From: Emiliania huxleyi CCMP1516
Taxonomy: Eukaryota; Haptophyta; Isochrysidales; Noelaerhabdaceae
DNA: 64,000 nt
Direction of reading: 5' to 3'
Assembly: GCF_000372725.1 (NCBI RefSeq)
Contig: NW_005198965.1
Coordinates: 2,682-66,681 of the forward strand
The notes under the pieces are model-generated. The model searched no databases, had not been told where the DNA came from, and worked only from the letters and a program-made list of their open reading frames with translations. The translations under genes and the position numbers were made by a program. This document shows positions 56,754-64,000 of the stretch, piece after piece (the first letter of the stretch is position 1; every line of letters starts with the position of its first letter).

Positions 56754-58802
56754 CCGCCCCACGGGTCGCGTCGAGTCATGGGCGGAGGTGCTCTGCAGGT
56801 ACCGTGGCCCGGCTGGCTCGTGCGGCGCCTTTACGACCGGAGGGACCGAGTCGATCCTCATGGCGAGAGATAGCCGAGAGATAGCCTTCACGACGGGAGG
56901 GACCGAGTCGATCCTCATGGCGACGAGACGACGCGCCGCGGCGGGAGGCCGAGAGGGTCGCGCGTCGGTGACGCGTCGGTGACGCGCCCCGCAGGCGATG
57001 AAGACGTACCGCGACTGGGGCAGCGCCACTCGCGGTGTGCGCGAGCCGAACATTGTGATTCCGCTGACGGCTCACGCCGCCTTTGACAAGGCCTGAGACG
57101 AGCCCTCGGCTTCGAGACCCGTCCATGGAGTGCGCCAAACTCGCCGCCTGCTGCCTGCCCCAGGCGGGCCACTACTTCGGAATCGAGGTCCGGCACGCGC
57201 GCTGCACCTTCCCGGAGCAGGCCGTCTCGCCCTCGCGCGCGACGAGAGGGCGGCGCATCTCTCTCCGGAACCTCCGAGAGACCCTTGCCGGAACCCTCCT
57301 CCCGCAGGCCGTCGACGTGGCGCATGTCCGCTCTCTCATCGACTCCAACACCGTCGCCCTCGTCGGCTCGGCGCCGCAGTTTGCCACCGGCACCATCGAC
57401 CCGATCGAGGCGCGCCCACCCAACCTCGCGCCCGCTGTCGCACGCCCGCCGTCGGTAATCTCACTATACCTCGGGGAATCTCACTAGGAGCTCGCCGAGC
57501 TCGCCGAGGTGCGCGTGCCCGGCTTGCACCTTCTCGGAGCCTTCTCGGAGCCTTCTCGGAGCCTCTCGGAGCCGTACCATAGGCGCGCGGGATCGGCCTG
57601 CACGTCGACTGCTGCCTCGGGGGGTTTGTGGTTCCCTTCATGGCGGCCGCGGGCTCGCCGCCGCCGCACGGCTTCGATTTTACGGTGCGTCACTGCAATC
57701 TCGTGCGACCCGAGGTCACGCGAGATCAAGCGAGATCTCTCCAGGTCACGCGAGGTCGCCCGAGACTCAGGTGCGCGGCGTCACCACGATCTCGTGCGAT
57801 CCCCACAAGTACGGGTTCGCGCCAAAGGGGGCGTCGGTGCTCATGTTCCGGAGCAAGGAGCTGCGCCACCACATGTACACTTTTGCCACCGAGTGGACTG
57901 GCGCGACGCCCTCCGCCCCTCTCCCTCGGCCTGCCCCTCGCCTCTCGCCCCTCGCCGCCGCCCCTCGCGCCCTCTCGCCCTCGTGCCCAGCCACCGGGCA
58001 CCGGCACCGAGGCTCAGCGCCGCTCGACGCTGCCGCGCCCCTCCCAGGCGGCATCTACGCCACGCCGACGATGCTGGGCTCGCGGCCCGGCGGCGTGGTC
58101 GCGGCGACTTGGGCGGCGATGATGCGCTACGGCGAGGCTGGGTACGTCGAGCCGACGGCTACACGGACATGTCCATGACACGTCCCTGACACATGCTCCA
58201 TAGGCGAGGCTGGGTACGTCGAGTCGACGGCGCAGATCGTCGGCGCGACGCGCCGCATCGCGGAGGCGATCCCGACGGTCGGCGGCTCGACTCTGTCCAG
58301 GACACGTCCATGACATGTCCGAGGCACGTCCACAGGCGATCCCGACGATCGGCGGGCTCGAGTTGGTTGGCCGCGCGGACGCGTGCGTCGTCGCGTTCGG
58401 TGCGAAGCAGGGATCGGGCCTCAACTGCTACAGCGTCGCCGATTGCCTCAAGGAGATTGGCGGCTGGGAGCTCGCGACGCTGCAAAACCCGGCCGCCGTC
58501 CACCTCGCCGTCACGCTGCCGACCGCAAAGAACGCGACGCGGTTCGTCGACGAGCTGCGGGCGGCTGTCGCCACGGCTTGCGCCCTCTCCCGCCCCCTCC
58601 CCGCAGCAACCCAATCGCCGCCTTGCCCGAGGCCCACGGCTTGTCCACTTTTCGCCGGCAGGTGCGCTCGGAGCCGGAAAAGTACAAGGGCGGCTCGGCG
58701 GGCCTGTATGGCATGGCCTCCAGCCTTCCGACGAGTTTCATCGAGGAGACGGCGAAGGTGTACCTCGACACAATGACCGCTTGTCCAGAGTCGCACAAGT
58801 GA
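56172..58802 (+). CDS. SPL: Sphingosine-1-phosphate lyase (PLP-dependent)
   Basis: Exon 1 has an N-terminal hydrophobic part, then GAVYHGEREHMDFVGKVYGQ, FFNPLHASLHPATRQMDAEV. Later exons carry SCGAFTTGGTESILMA (PLP-phosphate loop), MKTYRDWG, HAAFDKA, AGHYFGIEVRH, VGSAPQFATGTIDPIE, LHVDCCLGGFVVPF (with the PLP-contact Asp), TISCDPHKYGFAPKGASVLM (with the Schiff-base Lys in HKYG) and NCYSVADCLKEIGGWELATL. The stop is at 58800-58802. The enzyme cleaves sphingoid-base phosphates in the ER. Introns at 58132-58203 and 58266-58335 start with copies of the following exon. Near 56830-56925 a TTGGTESILMA segment is duplicated in frame, so one copy may be spliced out. Confidence 0.85.
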
Positions 58803-58875
58803 GGCGCCGCCGACGGTGCGATTTCAACAGCGTGCGAGGCGTGATGGAAGGAGGTCGCACATATTTTGCGCGAAC

Positions 58876-60228
58876 TTAACCCCTAAACGGCGTTCCTTTA
58901 CATATGTAAAGGAACTGATTGTTATTTTATTCCTTTGCAGGACGGCTGGTCGGAGCGACGGCCGATCCAGCAGTCGTCTGCGACATGGTAGTGGCCCCGG
59001 GTCATGTGCAGCTGGTCCCGAGCGGCTCAGGTCCCAGATCGAATCTCGGACCCACAGATTCTAGATTCCTTTAGATTCCCTGGATTCCCGCAACAACGAT
59101 CTCTTAGCGGCGGCAAACAGAGGCGCAACTCTGCCAGCAGCGAGGAGGCTCCTGCTGCTCAGCTACCGAGGCCTGGTGGCGTCGGTTGCTGCGTGGAGAA
59201 GACAGCAGCACTGTCCGACCTCAAAACATGCACAACAAGCGGGATTTGTGACTCTGTCTTCGATTCTTCAGTCGCTCTGCCGGACGCGCTCGCTTTGTCG
59301 CGAGGGTCACCTGTGCAAGCCGTGTGGACGCCCAGAATAGCCTCCCCTGGCTTAGCTAGACTGAGAGATATTGTGCACATGGTCAGCCTCTACAATATAT
59401 ACGCTGACACTTTACCTCCCAGAGCTCGTCTCGGTCCGCCACGGCCATCCTCAGCCTCCGGAGGGCCCCTGGCCGCGGCGCGGTGCGGCGGCGTCACAAA
59501 TCCGACGTCAGTTCACCGGGACGCGATCGGGCGATCTGAAGTCCAACTAGGCGTATGGATTGCCCGCCCAGGGCTATCACCTGGACCCCTCAATGGACGC
59601 CTGCGGTGCCGCCCCCACGAGGTGTTGTTCACACCTGTCCAACCATTCGTGCAGCAGGGACGCGCTGTGTGTGGCTGGCAGCAAACTCAAATGACGACGG
59701 GTTGCAGCCTCGTAGCTCAACGGCAACATTGTGCATGAGGAAGGCTGATAGAAGTAGCACCAGCCACACAACCAACAGCTTCTGGAGAGTATGCGGAGCG
59801 CAAGCAGCCGGTGATCAAAGGCGTGTGTTGCTGTCGGTGGCAGATTGCCACAGGGACGCCGGCGCTTCGGTGCGTGGCTTCGTCACAATTTTCCACCGCT
59901 CAACTTGGAGGCAGTGTGTCTAGTAGCGTGCTACACCTATGACGGCGGACCTCACTGGGGCGCCGACGTGCGACGACCGTCTGGGATCGAAAGACGAAAC
60001 CGCGTCCTCCAGGAGCTCGTGCAGTCTGCAGAGCGCGCTCCGGAGCTCTGTGGCGGAAAATTTAAAGGGAACGTGGTGGCTTCCCACCGCCTCTGTATGT
60101 GCCCAATAAAGTGCTAACACGACCCTCGGGCAGCAGGGGGTATGTGGCGAGCGCACGGAGGCACAGTTAGGCCGCCGTGATATCGCCCTTCCGGGCACCC
60201 CGTTTCGGTATAGCCGTTTAGGGGTTAA
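58876..60228. mobile_element. piggyBac-like non-autonomous element
   Basis: TTAA (58876-58879) and TTAA (60225-60228) flank a 1345-bp segment. Its ends are perfect 12-bp inverted repeats, CCCCTAAACGGC and GCCGTTTAGGGG. A TTAA target site and CCC...GGG termini are hallmarks of piggyBac. An internal palindrome CCTTTACATATGTAAAGG lies at 58895-58912. No transposase domain was recognised in any frame, so it is probably mobilised in trans. A CCCAATAAAGTG (60101) may be an internal polyadenylation signal. Confidence 0.8.
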
Positions 60229-60701
60229 CTCTGCACACTTCGGCTGAGCTTTTTTTGCGGGCTCTTTTTCTCCTTCTGTCCTACTGTCCTCTCTCTCGAT
60301 CCTCGGTCTCTGCTCTCTTGCAAACACATGTTTTCTCATGTGTCATGACGTATCTCTTTACGTCAGTAGTCTGTAGTCACTCTCACACACCTCACACGCG
60401 CCTCAGCCCTCACCCTCAGAGAGCTCTGACCTCTCAGTACTCAGACCCCGGGCCACCGCAGGTGTCGTCACGCAACTCGCAAGTGCGAAGTGGTCACGCA
60501 GTCCTGAAATCACATAGTGTCGTGCGAGTGTCGGTCTCAGTGTGTCCTGGCTCGCACGATACAGCTTTTACAGAGGGCGCAACCACACACACTCGAAATC
60601 TAATCTCGATCGGCGCGCGCCGTCCGCCGAAAAGAGCGAGGCTTGTGCGAAGCTGTGAGTGTCCCGTGACGGCGCTTTCCGACTTACCCACTTCACGCCG
60701 T
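60229..60701. other. Intergenic region
   Basis: C/T-rich with CTCACAC runs. No gene was seen. Confidence 0.35.
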
Positions 60702-61493
60702 TCACCCGAGCGCCTCCACCTCCTCCGTCATCAGCTTTGCTCGGCGCAGGGCGTGGATCGCATCGGGCGTCCTCGCCGCTGCCTTGTGTGCCAGCGCCGC
60801 CTTCTTCTCCGCGACGATGGCCACCTGCAGCCTCGCGACGAGCGCCTCGGGCGCGAGCGCGCTCTCCTCGGCCAGGAGGACCGCCCTGCGCGTCTCGAGC
60901 GCCTCGATTCGCACCTCGGCGCCCTCCGCCTCCTCCTGCGACTGTGCCGAGGCGAGGCCAACCTCCCAGTCGAGCACTCGCTGCGAGACGATGGTGCGCG
61001 CGTACGCCTCGGCCGCGTCAATAGGGTCGTCCGGCGTCGCCGCCGGCGGCGCAGGACCCGCCGACGACGACGGCCCGCCCGCATCGGCCGCCGCCGCCGT
61101 TGGGTGCGGATACTGCGACAGGAGGGCCTCCGCCGCCGCCTGGAGCGCTTTGCCACGCTGAAGCCAGAGCATCGCCATCTCGGTCTCGCCGCTCTGGGTT
61201 GCATGAACCGCCGCCGTCTCGTACTCCCGTGCGCGCTCCGACAGCTTGTCCGTGGGCCGGGCCTTGCCCTGATGCGCCTGCGGCTTGGCCTGAGGCGCCT
61301 GCTGTGGCTGCCTCGAAGGCAGCGGCGCAGCCTGCTGCGGCTTCCTCTTGGGTGCGGGCGCCGGAGCCCCGCCCAGCACCGACTTGAGGACGGAGGCGAT
61401 CTCCTTGTCGCTCACCTTCTCGCCCGTGCCCTCGAGATCGAAAGCCTCGAAGTCTAGCTCGGCGTCGGCGGGAGAGGACTTGTTGCGAGGCAT
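60702..61493 (-). CDS. DM14-like coiled-coil protein
   Basis: A 263-residue intronless frame from MPRNKSSPADAELDFEAFDL. SDKEIASVLKSVL follows, then a Gln/Pro/Lys-rich linker. A helical hairpin REYETAAVHATQSGETEMAM-LWLQRGKALQ (about 95-125) resembles the DM14 repeat of CC2D1/Lgd proteins. A C-terminal coiled coil ends HALRRAKLMTEEVEALG. CC2D1 proteins act in ESCRT-III trafficking, but only one weak DM14-like unit and no C2 domain is visible, so the function is open. The frame extends upstream to 61760 without an obviously better start. Confidence 0.5.
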   Translation of the reverse strand: MPRNKSSPADAELDFEAFDLEGTGEKVSDKEIASVLKSVLGGAPAPAPKRKPQQAAPLPSRQPQQAPQAKPQAHQGKARPTDKLSERAREYETAAVHATQSGETEMAMLWLQRGKALQAAAEALLSQYPHPTAAAADAGGPSSSAGPAPPAATPDDPIDAAEAYARTIVSQRVLDWEVGLASAQSQEEAEGAEVRIEALETRRAVLLAEESALAPEALVARLQVAIVAEKKAALAHKAAARTPDAIHALRRAKLMTEEVEALG

Positions 61494-62078
61494 ATATGTG
61501 CCGTGAATGACCTGGCGCGACGCCTCGCTTCGCCCGAGATCGTCGCGGCGTGTGAGCGCCCTCCCAGGCCGCCTGCTGGTCTCGAGCGCGGCTGGCGCAC
61601 GCCTCGGCCTCCGCCGCACCCCACCCGCTGCGCTCGCCGGGGGCGGCGGCCACGGAAGAAAGCGTTGGCGCGACGTGGTGTCGCTCGCAGCTGCTCTCGC
61701 CGACGGTGATCCTGGCTGCCCAAGCACTGTGAGCCGACCGGCGGTATATATTCTAAACATCGACGTGGAATATTCGCCATAATGGAGCGGCGGTAGAGCG
61801 TGGCGTCGGCGGCGCAGCGTGTCCTCCGCGACGTCGACGACTCGGACGCGTCTCGGAGCGATGCGGAAGATGCGGGAGAGGAGACGGGAGCGGCCAGCGA
61901 GCTAGCAGCGACGAAAGCGAGGGCGGAGATGTTGCGAGCGGTTCTGCCTCAAGCTCGCTCTGTCCGAGTAGTAGTTTTTCTAGCAGTCCTGTGTGTGTAA
62001 AGTAAAGACCTCGAAATGAAGAAAGAAAAGCGATAGAGTTGCAAAAACACAAAAAGCACAAACTGCGTTGAAGTGCGA
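61494..62078. other. Intergenic region
   Basis: A short plus-strand frame (61800-62000) has acidic content but no ATG at its start. No gene is supported. Confidence 0.35.
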
Positions 62079-62151
62079 TGGGCTCATCCGGGATCGAACC
62101 GGAGACCTTTAGATCTTCGGTCTAACGCTCTCCCAACTGAGCTATGAACCC
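62079..62151 (-). tRNA. tRNA-Phe (anticodon GAA)
   Basis: 73 nt on the minus strand. The acceptor stem GGGTTCA pairs with TGAGCCC and the discriminator is A. The D-arm region TAGCTCAGTTGGGAGAGC is canonical. The anticodon arm is TTAGA-CCGAAGA-TCTAA with GAA. The T-arm contains GGTTCGATCCC. No intron, CCA not encoded. Confidence 0.95.
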
Positions 62152-62210
62152 TGAAACTCATGATGTGCTCACCATGGCGCCGCCTCATGACTCATGGTGT
62201 GTGTGATTGT

Positions 62211-62212
<2 letters not shown>

Positions 62213-62264
<52 letters not shown>
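62213..62264. repeat. (GT)n microsatellite
   Basis: About 25 GT units. The GAGAGAGATTTTTAGCAATA word follows at 62343, and a broken CGTCTCGCGCG..GTGAACAGGGC hairpin at 62424-62477. Confidence 0.9.
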
Positions 62265-62265
<1 letters not shown>

Positions 62266-62719
62266 TTGTGTTTTGTCTGTTTGAGAGAGAGAGATTTTTA
62301 TTAACCAACAAGAAATCATTTTTTTTTTGTTTGAGAGAGAGAGAGAGAGAGATTTTTAGCAATACCAAACAAAGTTGTTTGTTTGTGTGTGTCTGACATA
62401 ATATGCTACATTTGGGGATGACTGCACGTCTCGCGCGCGCGAGTTTGTTGTTTTTGTGTCGCGCGCGTGAACAGGGCTCCAGGCCCCAAATTACGTGTGA
62501 GTGTTAGAGTTCTGGTTTTATTGGTTTTAGGTATGTTGTTGGCCGCAAACCAAGACAGGTTTTATTGGTGGCTTGGTTTCTTTTGACTGTAGGGCAATTT
62601 CAAAGTATGTGAAGGCCACAAAAGCGCGAAGAAGATTTCTTGTTGTCTTCAAAAATCTCTCTTCATAAGCGGCTTCGTGGAAACGAAGAAAGAAAGAAAT
62701 CACCGGCAAGTGCCGCAGA

Positions 62720-64000
62720 ATGCTCGCCTGCGCCCGCTACGAGCTGCGGCTCGCTGCTCTTCCGCCCGATGCCCTGATCGCGATCGCCGCCGGCGCCATG
62801 CGGGACAGCCCCGCTGCAAACAGGAGGGCCGAGGCGCTCCTCGCGCACCACAGCCCTCCGCCCGCCGTCGCGACCGACGTCCTCGCGGACCCGGACCTTG
62901 CGCCGTGCGTGCTCGAGAAGACGGGCCTGCGCCACGCGGCCGTGTGCAAGCGGTGGTCCCTGATCTGCGCGCCGCGCGGTGCCTTCGCGCGGCTGGTGGA
63001 GACCGCTGGCGATGCCTCCTCGGAGCTGCGCGCCGCTGCGCTCGGAGAGCTCAAGCGGCTGTCGGGAGAGGAGGCCGGCAGCAGGCGGGTGGACGCGCTC
63101 GTCGCCCTCTTGCAGGTTGGAGACGAGGACGAGAAGGCGGACGTCGCGGCAACGCTCCTTCTTCTTTCCGAGGACGGTGAGAGCAGCATGGCGATCGCTG
63201 CGGCCGGCGGAGTTGAGGCCCTCGTGTCACTGGCTCGCGACGGGAATGAGGCGCAGAAGGAGGATGCGGCGGGGGCGCTGTGGAACCTCTCTACCAACGA
63301 CGACAACAGCGTGGCGATTGTTGCGGCCGGCGGCATCGAGATTTTAATGTCGCTGGCTCGCGACGGGAATGAGGCGCAGAAGGAGAATGCGGCGGGAGCG
63401 CTGGCGAACCTCGCTCTGAACGACGACAGCAGCGTGGCGATTGCTGCGGCCGGCGGCATCGAAGTCCTCGTGTCGCTGGCTCGCGACGGGAGTGAGGCGC
63501 AGAAGGAGCGTGCGGCGGGGGCGCTGGCGAACCTCGCTGTCAACGACGACAACAGGGTGACGATTGCTGCGGCCGGCGGGATCGAGGTCCTCGTGTCGCT
63601 GGCTCGCGACGGGAGTGAGGCGCAGAAGGAGCGTGCGGCGGGGGCGCTGGCGAACCTCGCTGTCAACGACGACAACAAGGAGGCGATTGCTGCGGCCGGC
63701 GGCATCGAGGTCCTCGTGTCACTGGCTCGGGACGGGACTGAGGGGCAGAAGGAGGATGCGGCAGGAGCGTTGTGCAACCTCTCTATGAACGACGACAACA
63801 AGGCGGCGATTGTTGCGGCTAGTGGCATCGATGTCCTCGTGTCACTGGCTCGGGACGGGATAGAGGGGCAGAAGGCGTGTGCGGCGGGGGCGCTGAGGAT
63901 TCTCGCTGGCAACGACGAACACCGCGTGGCGATCGCGGCGGCTGGCGGTATTGATGTCCTTATCGCGCTGGCTCGCGACGGGACGGAGGCGCAGAAGGGG
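62720..64000 (+). CDS. Armadillo-repeat protein, partial (runs off window end)
   Basis: The frame opens at ATG 62720 and is still open at 64000 (427 codons). The first 100 residues include LRHAAVCKRWSLICAPRGAF, which resembles the end of an F-box (VCKRW). Next come at least eight armadillo-type units of 41 residues (123 bp), typical unit IAAAGGIEVLVSLARDGSEA followed by QKERAAGALANLAVNDDN. Several adjacent units are nearly identical at DNA level, so the array has expanded recently. Armadillo arrays bind protein partners. With an F-box-like start it could be a substrate adaptor of an SCF ubiquitin ligase, but that is inference. The 3' end is missing. Confidence 0.85.
   Translation, partial: MLACARYELRLAALPPDALIAIAAGAMRDSPAANRRAEALLAHHSPPPAVATDVLADPDLAPCVLEKTGLRHAAVCKRWSLICAPRGAFARLVETAGDASSELRAAALGELKRLSGEEAGSRRVDALVALLQVGDEDEKADVAATLLLLSEDGESSMAIAAAGGVEALVSLARDGNEAQKEDAAGALWNLSTNDDNSVAIVAAGGIEILMSLARDGNEAQKENAAGALANLALNDDSSVAIAAAGGIEVLVSLARDGSEAQKERAAGALANLAVNDDNRVTIAAAGGIEVLVSLARDGSEAQKERAAGALANLAVNDDNKEAIAAAGGIEVLVSLARDGTEGQKEDAAGALCNLSMNDDNKAAIVAASGIDVLVSLARDGIEGQKACAAGALRILAGNDEHRVAIAAAGGIDVLIALARDGTEAQKG

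Noticed and set aside
59004-59738. 244-residue frame in the piggyBac-like element as transposase
   Set aside because: No ATG-led frame shows the DDD/E core or the Cys-rich end of piggyBac transposases.

Overview
The window looks like nuclear DNA of a GC-rich, secondary-plastid alga. A haptophyte (Emiliania / Chrysochromulina / Prymnesium type) is the best guess, and this is inference only. The evidence is: spliced genes with short introns, many of which only make sense with GC-AG ends; eukaryotic tRNA-Ala(CGC) and tRNA-Phe(GAA); plastid-type proteins (a PsbP-like protein, a DUF1995 protein, a fibrillin/PAP) with hydrophobic leaders of the kind used by secondary plastids; and a sphingosine-1-phosphate lyase. 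A run of exactly 100 N (20737-20836) marks an assembly gap. No rRNA, CRISPR array, operon or viral gene was seen.

Layout. 1-688 is the truncated end of a MACPF-like gene (minus). 2176-4206 is an ankyrin/U-box gene whose 3' end is broken by a 1.79-kb terminal-inverted-repeat element (4142-5930). 6325-7417 (minus) is a PsbP-like domain fused to a SelW/Rdx-like domain. 9227-18469 holds a DUF1995 protein, an HTTM-like membrane protein, an R2R3 Myb, a TMEM19/DUF92 protein and a prolyl-4-hydroxylase-like enzyme. 18769-20480 is a palmitoyl-protein thioesterase. 21-24 kb is repeat-rich and holds a hAT-like MITE and tRNA-Ala. 24.4-34 kb holds two cysteine-rich PAN-like proteins, fibrillin and several unrecognised genes. 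35476-36231 is exosome subunit RRP40. 36.6-39.6 kb (minus) is an intron-rich membrane protein. 39.7-42.9 kb is a repeat cluster. 42955-44475 (minus) is an unrecognised intronless gene. 44.9-49.2 kb holds a PEBP and a Tat-SF1-like splicing factor with a new C-terminal repeat. 51.9-58.8 kb holds an unrecognised secreted or membrane protein, a protein kinase and the sphingosine-1-phosphate lyase. 58876-60228 is a piggyBac-like element. 60.7-64 kb holds a DM14-like protein, tRNA-Phe and an armadillo protein running off the end.

The genes do not form one pathway. The common thread is genome mechanics. At least seven introns begin with a copy of the sequence that starts the next exon. Three of them (two in the lyase, one in the membrane-protein gene) share a related core rich in GACATGTC / GACACGTC. 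This is what introner elements or intron birth by tandem duplication would leave. A GAATTCTTT/AAATTCTTT motif lies shortly upstream of several start codons and may be a core promoter element. Several dispersed repeats link distant parts of the window.
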